Origin: Asterias rubens
Lineage: Eukaryota; Echinodermata; Asteroidea; Forcipulatida; Asteriidae
Length of the DNA stretch: 64,000 nucleotides
Direction: 5' to 3'
Assembly (NCBI RefSeq): GCF_902459465.1
Contig: NC_047064.1
Span: forward strand, 7,900,762-7,964,761
Under the pieces are notes generated by a model. The model was not told the DNA's origin. It did not search any database and worked only from the letters and a program-made list of their open reading frames with translations. Shown here one piece after another: positions 11,901 to 23,010 of this stretch (position 1 is its first letter; each line of letters begins with the position of its first letter). The translations under genes and the position numbers were made by a program.

Positions 11901-14856
11901 ATCATATTGCTCTCCTCTTCTTCCAAATACCTCGTTTGCAGGAGAGAACGTGCCGTCAACCATCGGCCAAGACCTCGTTATAACGAGGGAACAAGGCAAC
12001 CCGAACAGCCAGGGCTCAAACGCGACGGAACCACCCATCGCTCCTCACGAGACGCTATCCATCACCCGTCCTCTCCCACCGAAGAAGGAGTTCCACGCCG
12101 GGGGCCATACGGGAGTCAACTCGGACGAGGTCCGCGGTCCCTCAGGTGCCCTACCACCGGCTGAGGAGGTTGATGATACGTTGGATTCGTTGGCTCCACG
12201 TAAACCTTACCCGGAGAGGGACTATGTTGGTGTGGTGGATGAGATACCGGCAACGACAATGGAAAGTAAAGTCGTAGATAGGGAGGAGGAGTTTCCCTTG
12301 AATAAACTATGTAAGACATTTATAGATATATCATTATCCGAATAAGAACACCAAGCATATACCCTAGCCTTGGTTCCCTCACACGGGAAGAGAAAATTAA
12401 TGAGGCTAGCATGAACCCTATCTCCAATACAACAGTGCCACCCGAACCCTTCCACAACTCACAATCCCATCACCTGGATGTTCGCCATAAATTCAGCGGA
12501 AGGTGTTTTGATTTTTTAAAAGAATATTGCGGGAGCTGTAGATTGGAAATATAATGCCGAGAATGTTCCAAGTTACTTGGTAGTTTTTACTTTATAAAAA
12601 AAACTACTTTTTTTCCCTCTCTGCTGATGCTGCTACTGCTAATGCGAAAGACCTATCAGCCAAAGATGTATTCATTGACGCCATTGGGGCACTGTTTGGT
12701 CTTGATGCTGTTGTCGATTTCTCGTTTGTGTCGTTAATTGCTTGTCTTTATTATTGTCGTTGTCGCTGATGTTCGGCAAAATAACCCTCTCTTTTTAATC
12801 ATCACATTCTCTGCTCGAAACAGATGAAAAGTTGGTAATTAATTGGTATTAAAACCGCTAGAAAGTCGTAACATCGTATTTCATTTGCAACAAAACATAC
12901 ATAATAGCAAAGTAGATATTCACAGATGGTGCTATCGCAAACCGAACACTGCAACTTCAAGAATGCAATAATTTATAAAGACTTCATAAATCGCCAGCCC
13001 ACTATGGTTTCTTTTGTGTTGCTCCGGTTTTTGGAACAGATCCGAACGAGAAGAAGTCCGAGTTGTTTCTAGATTCCGGAATCTTCCCGTTCATAGCCAT
13101 GGGTGTGCTGTCTTTACTCTTCATCACTATGATGATTGCAGCTCTGTACTTTGCCCGGAACTCCGCTGGAGGAACACACCACGCTCAACTGCTTGGGTAA
13201 GACACAAACGCAAATTAGGAACACTGCCTTAGAACAAGAAAAATCCATTTCCTCCGAATTTTAGCAACGTTTATTTATTGATTTGAACGGTTGAAAGAGG
13301 CCTGAGACGTTCACGCCGTTTGGTGGACACAGTGGCACTATTGGATTTAGGTAATCTTGTTCCCGTATACACTGTGTGCTCTCCATAGTGCCCGCCATAT
13401 CTCAAAAGGCTCATTGACAATCTAATAAATACAATCTTGAACAACGTTATGGCAAAACAGCATCTCCTTACTTGATTTTCTCAAAATGTCAATTTCTTTG
13501 TTATGCTGTTTTACCATCGAAGGGCCGAAGGGGTGTGTTTATGTGGGGGAGGGGGGAGACACGGTGCAGATGACTAATAATAAGTAATCGATCTGGGTTG
13601 ATGTATGGTACAGTCCGTGAAGTCAGCTGAATATGACGTGTCCTGATTTATGACCATCCAGAGTGCACTTTTACCCCCAAAGGGTGACTACAATTTTCCA
13701 GTTACGTTGAATAAATTTGACGTCACGAACCAGCCATCTCCCTTTTTTTCTTAGCAACGTTCAAAATACAGTTTGATAAAAGTCACTAGATCGAAGAAGA
13801 GTGAGAGGGGACCAGTTGTCCTTTGACTTGAAGCTTAGAGTCTTTTTGCGGTTACCATGATACTTGAACGGGGCACGTAGATATGAACAAGTTCCAGGGG
13901 TGCGTTTTGGCGGTCGTAACCATTATACCGTTTCGGTTGATCTTGCCATGGGTTGATCCCTGGCCATTGACCGAAACATTTATTGGTTACGACCGCCAAA
14001 ACGCCCCATGAGGTTACGAGAGAGCGAGGCACGCTATAGTAAAAAAGATGGCGTGACGAGATCGATCACCCCTGGGAATGTGGTTGAGGTATATACACTC
14101 CATAGACTAGCAATAAGCGACGCGCAAGCTTATATGCACACAAATTGACCAGTCCAATATAAAAAGGTTGCCTACTCAATGAAAAATCTATTTCGCACAA
14201 CCGTTTGGTGTGTATCGCGGCGATTTGACCCTTGGCAAAGTTCCATGGGAGGACGCAATTTATTGAACAAAATGTACAGACAAGAAAGGTCCTAGTACCT
14301 TTCCTTAATACAGTTATCCCCGAAAAGGGAAGTTATGAATTGGGATAAAGGAGTGGCGAGTCGGTCTGAAACGGCTCTTAAAAACACCATTGAAGGTAGT
14401 ATCCCTATTGTTGGTGACCGTATAGGGAGGTCCATCCTTTAATAAATTCAAAAAGCAACATTTATAATTATTTAGACAGTAACCCCCCAAAAGCATCTAT
14501 CTTCTTCAAAATCTAGGTTGAGCGGTATTCTTTGGATCAGACTGCAGACCTACATTAGTAACCCCCCCCCCACCCCCCGCAATACTTAATTGATAGATCC
14601 AGGTGGTTCCATACTTTGAAGGACATTCCCGACTCTGAAACACGTTTTCATTTGACCCCCTTCCTGCCGTGTCTTCCATATTGATGACGCTTTGCGACCA
14701 ATGAGGTGCTGGTGCATATATGATATCAACTTATCAGACGGATATGAAATGTAGCGACCTACATTATAGAACAACCTTAATGCAAAACACATTGCCGTGT
14801 GTGCAACATAAATCCATGTGAAAAGGCACAAGGGCTAGCTTTAAAATAAAGAAAAC

Positions 14857-14894
<38 letters not shown>

Positions 14895-17800
14895 ACGGCT
14901 CCCTCTGAAGTAACGTAGGCCTATTTTTTTTTGAGAAAGAGGTAATTTTTCATTCAAATATTAAAATTAGTTCTTTTAGTCATATGGAAAGCACACAAAC
15001 TTTTGCAACAAAAGCGGTTTTCCTTGCATTATTCTCTGGCAACTTTGATGACCAATTTTGAGTAAAAAATTACAACGATTTGTTGTTTTATGCTTATTTA
15101 GGGGAACACCAAGTGAGAGTACTGGTCTTTTTGTATTTTTTGACAAAATGTCAAACGTGTCCATTGCCTTAATTCCTCAACCTTTTTTTAACAATCCAAA
15201 CCCAAAGAACTGTACATAAAATGCCACAAGCAACCCTTTGGAGTCTCAGAATGAAATAATCATGTTCTTCAATGCATCAAACCCAATTCTGCAACAAAAA
15301 CCGACATCGGGAAACCACACTTTGAGATTTCTGAAATTTTACTGGCAGGAAACGAAGCAGAGGGTGACTAAACAAGGGGTTGTGGCTGGGATGACATTCC
15401 CCCCCCCCTCGAGCCCCCCCCCCCCCCCCCGGGCCGATGCGTCACGCGTCCGTCCCCCTGTGCCAACCATTAAATAAAGCCCCGTAGAGATCCCTCTTCA
15501 TAAATTTATTGTTATGTATCATGTAAGAAGTAGGCTAGTAACCGTTTTGCCAGTTTGCCTCTTCGTAACTTTAGAGTAAGTTTCATTTCAAAAGTGGGCT
15601 AGCCGTCTTGCCTTTTTTTTATTTTATTTTTTATTACAGACCGAATTACTCAACCACGCCCTTCCTCCACAGAACGCAGCGCCCTGCGTGTTGCACATCA
15701 ACTTGTTCATTTAATACACCGATCGGGTGTTGATGATTGCGCAATCGTGGTTGTGATTTTTCAATGTATTTATATGGGACATAAGGTGTTGTAAGAAGTC
15801 GGCCCTTTGCCAACAGTTTGTTCAGATCCAGTGTAGGTGGGAGGATAAACTTTCGAAGAGAATCATAATTGTATTTTGTGGTAATGTACCACTTTTCAAC
15901 TCAAACACACCAAACAATCCCATGAGTAATCCGTTAGGGCACCCGACTATCAACGTCATGGCACTGAGCCAATACGTGTTTGTCATAGCAAAATGACTGA
16001 TGTGAACCACATAATGAAATCTCTGATTTGCTTTTTTTGTTCAATTTCTTCACAGGATGAAACACGTGGAAATGGGACATCTTCATCAGCGAATGGCGCC
16101 ACCACCGACGGGACCGGGCGCATTTAACACAGTGACCTTCAGGAATACAAATGATTCTGTTACGGGTAAACACTTCATGAATATTATACAACATTGGTTT
16201 AGATTTATTCGGACTTTAGCTAAGAATTAGTCTGTGTCACTTCGTTCGGCTTGTTGCAATGTAGGACTGTTAGCATACAACATTGTGAGAATCTGCTCCC
16301 TCTAAATGAACGTAGTTTTTGAGAAAGATTATAATTATTCTCTCTCAAATATTAAAAGACTTTATGCCTAATACCCATTTTAGGCATCCGAAAGCGTACA
16401 AATTTGTGCAACAATAGTGTTTTTCTGTCATTTTATTCTCTTGCCACATAGATGACCAATATTGAGTCCGAATGTTCACATAATATGCTGGGGGTACACC
16501 AAGTGAAAATACTGGTCTTTGACAATTACCAAAGGTATCCAGTGCCTTTAAAGGTATGTGCAGCTCGCGAAATAGGGAATTGGTTTCTGTGCAGTGCACT
16601 CAACTATGTGATTCACAGCCATAAGGAGTCATATAAACAAGCCCTATTTGTGTACCATTCCTTGTTTTGTCCCCGTTTGCATTGTACCTTTTAATTATTC
16701 ACCAAAGGTGACCAGCAGCCGATTTCACGAAACGCGAGGATAAATCTTATCTCGAGTTAGGACAAACAACCCGTCCTAACTTAGGATTGGTTCACTGCGT
16801 CCTACAGCGTCTTTGGATACGGAACTGAACTCGTCCCAAGACCTAAGATTAATCCTAAGTTAGGATTAGGAAGAAATTGGTGAAATCGACGGCAGTACCT
16901 TTAAAACGTTGAAAACGAGGAAACGATTTCGCTGTGAAACACGATGAAACTAAAACAACACAAGCTGTCAAAGAACAAACGGAAAAGAATAACTGAATCC
17001 ACTACAAGGAAGTGGTGGTATAAAGAAAACACGAAAGTAAAGATTGACAAGTTAAAACACATAGTTCGATCAGCAAAAAAAACAGTCACCGTATTACACG
17101 TTTGTCATTCTGAAACTAACTTCTTTGTACAATTTTTAATTTTAGTTGGAATATATACGTCTGTTAAAGGCAGTGGACACTATTGGTAATTGTCAAAGAC
17201 TAGCCTTCACAGTTGGTGTATCTCAACAAATGCATAAAATAACAAACCTGTGAAAATTTAAGCTTAGTCGGTCATCGAACTAGAAAAAATACCCTTGTCA
17301 CACGAAGTTGTGTGCGTTTAGATAGTTGATTTCGAGACCTCAAGTTCTAAACTTGAGGTCTCGAAATCAAATTCGTGGAAAATTACTTCTTTCTCGAAAA
17401 CTATGGCACCTCAGAGGGAGCCGTTTCTCACAATGTTTTATACCATCAACCTCTCCCCATTACTCGTCACCAAGAATGGTTTTACGCTAATGATTATTTT
17501 GAGTAATGACCAATAGTGTCCATTGCCTTTAAACACTCTTACTATAATGACATAAACAACTTTTAGTGGTTCGAAGTCTTTATTAGCTTTCGATAGTATA
17601 CAAGATTTTGGGATAAATTTCAGTGAGGCGAATATGTGAAATTATTATTATCAATATTTATGCAACACAAATTTTAATCTGAGAAGCGTTACTGCAGTAA
17701 CGACATTCCTATTGGGGCTAATTCTGTTAAACCGCTCTGGATTTTCGCCGAATCTTTTTGAAATGAAATTTAATTGTGCACATGTTCTGGTTTGATAAGG

Positions 17801-19103
17801 CCTACGTCTTCATTGTTTTCTTGGATTAAAACAAACGAACATAGGTTCCCCCAAACTAAAGGTATAATTTCCCTTTAAGACCGTTACAAATTAGAGATTA
17901 TTATACTAACTACATTTAAACCCTAATGATTGGTCCAGTTTCACTGAATATTTTTGGTTTACCAAGAACTTTGTTTGCAAGTGATTGGTGTCAAATGTGG
18001 ACTAAAGAAAACGTGGATGAGTCATGACAGCAAATTGGAAAGAATAGTACACATATTGAGATTTATTAATTTATTTTATTTATTTGTTCTCTTGTGGCAA
18101 AGGTGACTTTGCAGTCAATATGTTTGCAGTCCGGAACGACGAGCGAGAAGAAGCAGAGCGTATGTCCTCTGACATCTCCGACTTGACCATGGTTCCTACT
18201 TTCGCTGCCATTACGCCAAAAGTACATGTAACCGCGGATCATCCGGCTCAAAGGGAGCTGGAGCACACGACTTCTGCTGTCCTGCATAGAGATCTCCCGG
18301 ATGTTGTGAGTTACCCACCTTCGCTGTGTAATAGTTTTATCAGTAATCGGCACTCAACGGGGAGCAGTCTGTACATGGAACTCATGAACCTCAGTCGGAA
18401 CACCCGGATCCTTGAAGAGTTGGCCGCGAGAAAACAGACATTACTGGTCCAGGATCCGACCCAGCTGGAGCTTGACTGTGTGCTCCCGGATTTGTCGGAT
18501 CACGACGGCGACTCGAGGCAGCGTGGTGGCCGGCTTCAGCTGTGCCGGCAGACTTCCTTGGATTCTTCCCGGTGCCTTGACAGTCTTCCACTTCCCTGCA
18601 ACTACGACTCGCACTATTTCAAATTGTACGATGCAGACGATGACGATTCGTCGGCACGGTGGACCTCGGTCACGGCTAACACTACCCTGGAAAACATCCA
18701 CTCTTCCGGGGACGAGGGTACCTCCAGCACGCTCAACAGCAGCAACCTCCACCGGAAGGGTTCCGCTAAGAGGAACTCCAGGCAACTGGACGAGTCTCGC
18801 TTTCTCCTCCCCGTGCAAGAGCTCTTCAACGAGGCGATGGTTGACGATAACTTAGATGGGGACGAGGTCCTGTACGAGACCATCGATGAGATGGGGTACC
18901 GGAGGCGCACGGCGTCCTCACGCCTCATGCGCAGCCTCATGGCAGCAAGGGAGGAGGCGGGACAGTCTGGTAAAACTGTCGTGGTTGAAAATGCATGGGA
19001 GAACGCTGCTTATATGAAATACGACCGGATAGAACGAGGGGTTAAGTCGCTCAAGAAGCAATCTGGCAAAGATTATAATTCACTAGTTGTCCAACCGCCC
19101 TAA
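5809..19103 (+). CDS. orphan type I membrane protein with tyrosine-motif cytoplasmic tail (complete, 606 aa)
   Basis: Six exons join in frame: 5809-5921, 10959-11029, 11942-12310, 13040-13196, 16056-16165 and 18103-19103 (1821 nt, all AG/GT borders). Residues 1-22 are a signal peptide (hydrophobic MWMLVIVLWMEMAVF). The ectodomain to residue 197 is Pro/Glu/Thr-rich with few Cys (C37, C59) and N-x-T sites such as NNT and NAT. Residues 199-222 form one transmembrane helix. The 383-residue tail is rich in Ser and Asp and has YFKL (445), YETI (531), YDRI (580) and YNSL (598). I do not recognise the family. The last two motifs are like an ITAM with a long spacer, so signalling through SH2 proteins is possible but only inferred. 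The tail resembles that of the minus-strand gene at 27.2-33.3 kb. Confidence 0.85.
5922..10958 (+). other. large intron 1 of plus receptor gene
   Basis: These 5 kb lie between exons 1 and 2. They hold the inverted-repeat element at 6412-6655 and AT-rich unique sequence. Small open frames here have no recognisable product. Confidence 0.6.
6412..6655. repeat. foldback element, family F
   Basis: The left arm (gggtccaattccatagag, ttgctaagcacaaaaatttg, cttagcatgaaatttg) is complementary to the right arm (caaatttttgtgctaagcag, then ctctatgaaattgggccc). Related copies begin or end with the same gggcccaatttcatagagct motif near 38075, 44045-44219 and 61760-61830. A short nonautonomous DNA element is likely. 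Confidence 0.8.
10959..11029 (+). CDS. plus receptor exon 2
   Basis: This 71-nt exon has acceptor tttattccag and donor AAAG/GTAGGT, and runs phase 2 to 1. It encodes residues 39-61, including an N-x-T sequon (SNNTK) and Cys59. Cys59 could form a disulfide loop with Cys37 from exon 1. Other frames carry a stop. Confidence 0.8.
11555..11707. repeat. near-perfect hairpin MITE, family D copy 1
   Basis: About 70-nt arms start gggtgcgttcgtttagcttc and end with the complement gaagctaaacgaacg. The loop is a few bases around taattatctgcac. It lies in intron 2 of the plus receptor, and a second copy is at 21615-21764. Confidence 0.9.
11942..12310 (+). CDS. plus receptor exon 3 (stalk-like ectodomain)
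   Basis: This 369-nt exon has acceptor cgtttgcag and donor CTAT/GTAAGA, phase 1 to 1. It encodes a low-complexity, Pro- and acidic-rich stretch (GSNATEPPIAPHE, PLPPKKEFH, EEVDDTLDSL) with one N-glycosylation site and no Cys. I see no folded domain. It behaves as a flexible stalk. Confidence 0.8.
13040..13196 (+). CDS. plus receptor exon 4 (transmembrane helix)
   Basis: This 157-nt exon has acceptor ttttggaacag and donor CTTGG/GTAAGA, phase 1 to 2. It encodes charged residues (PNEKKSE), then a helix (IFPFIAMGVLSLLFITMM plus IAALYF), then a basic residue. The last part, ARNSAGGTHHAQLLG, begins the cytoplasmic side. Confidence 0.9.
13897..14007. repeat. hairpin with 24-bp perfect arms
   Basis: The arms are ggggtgcgttttggcggtcg (on to taacca) and its complement ending cgaccgccaaaacgcccc. 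The 60-nt loop itself contains a smaller inverted repeat (ccgtttcggt / accgaaac). Confidence 0.85.
14891..15171. mobile_element. truncated divergent family A element
   Basis: Family A internal motifs are in order: agaaacggctccctctgaag, a gagaaagagg motif, catatggaaagcacacaaac, gatgaccaattttgagt, and an end like gtgtccattgcctt. The left end is replaced by the poly-T tract. Confidence 0.65.
16056..16165 (+). CDS. plus receptor exon 5 (juxtamembrane)
   Basis: This 110-nt exon has a strong acceptor (tttttgttcaatttcttcacag) and donor ACGG/GTAAAC, phase 2 to 1. It encodes MKHVEMGHLHQRMAPPP and a Thr/Asn-rich end. It is the only exon found that links the transmembrane exon (ends in phase 2) to the tail exon (begins in phase 1) without a stop. 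Confidence 0.8.
16285..16551. mobile_element. truncated family A element
   Basis: It shows gagaatctgctccctctaaa, a central inverted repeat around aggcatccgaaagcg, then ctggtctttgacaattacc and an intact right end tccagtgcctttaa. Confidence 0.65.
16719..16892. repeat. foldback element, family E copy 1
   Basis: Repeated inverted blocks: ttatctcgagttaggac, gtcctaacttaggatt, then cctaagattaatcctaag and ttaggattagg. The ends are gccgatttcacga and the complement-like tggtgaaatcgacggc. A shorter relative is at 63838-63976. Confidence 0.75.
17164..17532. mobile_element. family A MITE, 369 bp, complete
   Basis: It starts ttaaaggcagtggacactat and ends atagtgtccattgcctttaa. Its centre is a perfect inverted repeat (gatttcgagacctcaagttc and its complement). 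TTAA borders suggest piggyBac-like mobilisation. That is inference from the ends. Confidence 0.85.
18103..19103 (+). CDS. plus receptor exon 6 (cytoplasmic tail, stop)
   Basis: This is a 1001-nt last exon after acceptor tgtggcaaag, with stop TAA at 19101-19103. It is GC-richer than its surroundings and encodes 332 residues, with no hydrophobic segment and many Ser/Asp/Arg. Tyrosine motifs in order are YFKL, YETI, YMKYDRI and YNSL. A block SRFLLPVQELFNEA sits between YFKL and YETI and has a counterpart, SRFPLKMIFDKS, in the 27.2-28.2 kb gene. Confidence 0.85.
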
Positions 19104-19335
19104 TCTGCTTTTCGATTCTGTTAATAGTAGACCAGCCAAACTTTTAAAAGTGCTCTAGAAAATAATCCAGGGCATAGTTTGTTATAATGGCTGGCATTCA
19201 TGCTAGATGTATGGATCATGGGCTCCTGAAGATGATTAGGATGAATGCCAAGCTTGATTCTGAATGTTAAGGTAATTTTGAGGTCAAAAGGTCAAATAAG
19301 GTCAAAAACCAATACATTCGAAGTTTATATACAAT

Positions 19336-19720
19336 TTAAAGACAATAGACACTATTGGTAATTGTCGAAGACCGGCCTTCTCACTTGGTGTATCTCAACA
19401 TATGTATAAAATAACAAACCTGTGAAAATTTGAGCTCAATCGGTCATCGAAGTTGCGAGATAATAATAAAGAAAAAACACCCTTGTCACACGAAGTTGTG
19501 TGCGTTTAGATGCTTGATTTCGAGACCTAAAATTCTAAATCTGAGGTCTCGAAATCAAATTCGTGGAAAAATACTTCTTTCTCGAAAACTACTTCACTTC
19601 AGAGGGGGCCGTTTCTCACAATGTTTTATACCATCAACCTCTCCCCATTACTCATTACCAAGTAAGGTTTTATGCTGAACATTATTTTGAGTAATTACCA
19701 ATAGTGTCCACTGCCTTTAA
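19336..19720. mobile_element. family A MITE, complete
   Basis: It starts ttaaagacaatagacactat and ends atagtgtccactgcctttaa, with the internal palindrome gatttcgagacc / ggtctcgaaatc and the tatctcaacatatgtataaa motif. Confidence 0.85.
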
Positions 19721-20011
19721 CCACATGTTGATAATAGATCTATCCATAAAATGTATTTTTAACTAATGTTGATTAATGACTAAACGTATGTAATTACTCG
19801 TCTTCATGAGCCCATGGTCCATACATCTAGCATGGGTGCCAGCCATTAACAGACTATGTCGTCCAAAGTTTAATTTCACGCTTTGGCTGGCCTGCTATAA
19901 ATGTTTTGTTATTAAACTTCAACATTATTGTACATGCCTCACCAATAATGATGAATAGTACGTATATAATGCTCACAGCTGTAAATGTTTTTTACAACAA
20001 GATGTGCGCGC

Positions 20012-20401
20012 TTAAAGGAACAAGTTGCCTTGGATCGGTCGAGTTGGTCTTTGAAAAGCGTTCTGTAACCGTTTGTTATAAAATCGGTATGGTTAGAAAG
20101 ATGTTGTAAAAGTAGAACACAATGATCTACATAAATATGCCTCGAAATTGCATGGTTTACGTTTTACCTCGTCGACAAACACGGTCGGCCATTTATGGGA
20201 GTCAAAAATTTGACTCCATAACTGGCCGACCATGTTAGTTCGCGACGTAAAATGAAACCCGTGCAATTTTGAGTGATACTTGTGTGGATCATTATATTCT
20301 ACTTTTAAAACATCTTTCTAACCATACACATTTCATAACAAACGGTTTCAAACGCTTTTCATAGACCAACTCGTCCGATCCAAGGCAACGTGTTCCTTTA
20401 A
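20012..20401. mobile_element. family B foldback MITE, copy 1
   Basis: It starts ttaaaggaacaagttgcctt and ends aggcaacgtgttcctttaa. The whole element is an inverted repeat centred on atgggagtcaaaaatttgac. Its last TTAA is shared with the family C element that follows. Confidence 0.85.
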
Positions 20402-20769
20402 AGCCATTATCAACTTTCGGCATAGAAAAAAAAAGGTCACAGATTTACAAATTACTTACAGGGTTTACAGAAGGTAATGATGAAAGACTTCTCTTGAAAT
20501 ATTATTCCATTAGATGCTTTACTTTTCGAGAAAATATTAAAACAATTATCAATTCTCGTTGTCGATAATGACGGATTTATTTTAAACACATGCCATGACA
20601 CGGCGAAACGTGCGGAAACAGGGGTGGGTTTTCCCCGTTATTTTCTCTCGAGTCCGATGACCGATTGAGCCTAAATTTTCGCAGGTTTGTTATATTTTAT
20701 ATCAGTCGTGATACACGAAGTATGAGCCTTTGGACAATACTGTTTACCGAAAGTGTCCAATGGCTTTAA
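20398..20769. mobile_element. family C MITE, copy 1
   Basis: It starts ttaaagccattatcaacttt and ends gtgtccaatggctttaa. Internal landmarks are agaaggtaatgatgaaagac and cacatgccatgacacggcga. A second copy is at 35808-36175. Confidence 0.8.
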
Positions 20770-20973
20770 CCATTATGGCGAAGTTCTCAGTCTGCACTTT
20801 CATGTACATGCCCAACAGCTAAAGAGACCACTTTTGTTGAAACAATGACATGATACAAATATTTCAAGTGCAATTGTATATATAAGTCATTTTAATATAG
20901 CACACAACATTGATGAAATAATAACATATAAAATATATTGTTAAAATCTAACATTATCTTTAAATTTAATTTC

Positions 20974-21313
20974 TTAAAGACAGTGGACACTATTGGTAAT
21001 TTTTTGTCAAAGACCAGTCTTCTCACTTAGTGTATCCCAACATATGCATAAAATAACAAACCTGTGAAAACACCCTTGTCACACGAAGTTGTGTGTTTTC
21101 AGATGCTTGATTTCGAGACCTAAAATTCTAAACCTGAGGTCTCGAAATCAAACTCGTGGAAAATTACTTCTTTCTCGAAAACTACGTCACTTCAAAGGGA
21201 GCCGTTTCTCACCATGTTTTATACCATCAACCTCTCCCAATTACTCGTCACCAAGTAAGGTTTTAGGCTAATAATTATTTTGAGTAAATACCAATAGTGT
21301 CCAGTACCTTTAA
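20974..21313. mobile_element. family A MITE with small internal deletion
   Basis: It starts ttaaagacagtggacactat and ends tagtgtccagtacctttaa. Compared with other copies it lacks the stretch between tgtgaaaa and cacccttgtcac, about 45 bases. Confidence 0.8.
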
Positions 21314-21614
21314 GATTGTTTGTTTTTAAACAATTATTGTGTGTGAGGTTTATTTTTAATGGTATTGTTATCTTGCTCTATGTGCGCTAATGAAGATTGA
21401 TCTCCCACTTGAACGAAAACGGCAACAATCTTTGCTGAAATTCATTTATAATATTTCCAATAAATAAGAAACTTAAGTTCATTGAAGTATTAAACAGATT
21501 TCCAATGTGCAAAAAAAAACCGACCATCCTTGCGTCACCAGTCACGTTAATTCATTAGTTTGGAGTTCAGCTCTTTGTTTGTGTACAGCCGCTTTTGTTG
21601 CAGCATGGATCTAT

Positions 21615-21764
21615 GGGTGCGTTCGTTTAGCTTCCCTGGGTCGACCCCGTTGTGTGGCGTTTTCTTTTTCCAGGACGAACGTGTGCAGATAATTACCCAC
21701 GTTCGTCCTGGGAAAAAAACACCACACACCGGGGTCGACCCAGGGAAGCTAATCGAACGCACCC
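21615..21764. repeat. near-perfect hairpin MITE, family D copy 2
   Basis: The arms are gggtgcgttcgtttagcttc and its complement gaagctaatcgaacgcaccc. Flanking bases extend the pairing (ctatgggtgc / gcacccata). It produces false open frames on both strands. Confidence 0.9.
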
Positions 21765-22062
21765 ATAATAATAATAAAGTATCATCCAACCAATGACGTC
21801 AAAGTATTGCACGCCGTCAACGGCAGAAGTGCTATTTTTTTTTTCGAGGACCTAAATTTTTGAACGATAATTACGTTATTCAGTAGTGACCACAATATCA
21901 ACAAGACATTTGAAACGATAAACAAGAATAATATTATGTACAAGTTTTAAAGCACTCCCGTTATAGTATTTTCTGTCAAGTAGTTTTCTGAAGAAGCTCG
22001 ACCTCTGAAAGTGCAAGATGCGAACCTCACCTCTTACAATTATTGTTTTTCGAACTACTGCA

Positions 22063-22349
22063 TTAAAGGCACTGAACATGTTTTGTAATTTAATTGATCA
22101 TTAAAGTTGCAAGAGAATAATAAAGAAAAACCACCGTTGTTACATGTTACGTGTGTGACTTCAGGCTTGAAGCCTTTAAATAATATTCAGTGAGAAATTA
22201 CCTCTTTCTCAAAAACTATGTTAATTCAGAGGGAACCGTTTCTCACAATATGTTATATACTATCGACAACTCCCCGTGGCTCGTTACAAAGTTTGTATGC
22301 TAAGAACAATTATTTTGATTAATTACCAATAAGTGTCCAGTGCCTTTAA
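22063..22349. mobile_element. divergent family A MITE
   Basis: It starts ttaaaggcactgaacatg and ends agtgtccagtgcctttaa. The internal gaaaccacc, cttcaggcttgaagcct palindrome and gggaaccgtttctcaca motif are shared with the family. Confidence 0.7.
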
Positions 22350-23010
22350 GTATTTCATACCATGATTCATTGTAATATTGTTGTGCTATGCTAGAACGGA
22401 ACCTACTTATTACCGTTTCTGTGTATATAAAGCAGGAAATTGTCACAGGGTGTTACTGGCACCTACGGCCCCTTGATGAAGGGGAACACTTGGGTTTCTC
22501 GGTATGGAACCAACAGGTGTTTTCAGAATGAGAGTGGCCTCATTTGTAATTAATTCAAATGTAATATGCTAATTTATGTAAATTATAGCTAATTATTGAT
22601 CTAAATAATAATGTATAATACGCAACTGTATGCAATATACTTGATTATGCACACTGGAAATTATGTTGAGATGTGAACGATGAATTAGAAACATTAATCG
22701 GTTTCCAGTAGATAAACCATTGTGTAGGCCTATAAAAACATCTTGCGACTAGTGTGATGTTTGGTAAAAACTTAACCCTTGGTAGTTGTGTTGTTTCGGG
22801 TTCAGTTTCATCAGTAATCATGCTTGCACTACTTAACTACTGCATTGGGAAATGGTTATTATCCCAATGTTCGATAAAGTATCATACATGCTACCGTTGC
22901 ATACAGACCTGTTGTTACTCTATATATACACACTAGGAACACTTGACAATGCCTTGATGTTTTTACAGCGTATGCCCGTTTTCATTTCTAACTGAATATC
23001 AATAAAAAGT

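Larger units (their letters stand above)
13197..16055 (+). other. intron 4 of plus receptor gene
   Basis: It holds a hairpin at 13897-14007, a C-rich run near 14563-14577, a poly-T tract at about 14860-14890 running into a truncated family A element, and C-runs near 15401-15430. No other coding exon was found. A candidate after the acceptor at 15638 has a stop before a usable donor. Confidence 0.6.

Noticed and set aside
15638..15750. Possible extra exon of the plus receptor after acceptor ttttttattacag
   Set aside because: The required frame hits a stop before any donor of the right phase. The 16056-16165 exon solves the join.
21507..21796. Overlapping open frames on both strands near 21.6 kb
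   Set aside because: Both are readings of the perfect hairpin MITE, so each is the mirror of the other.
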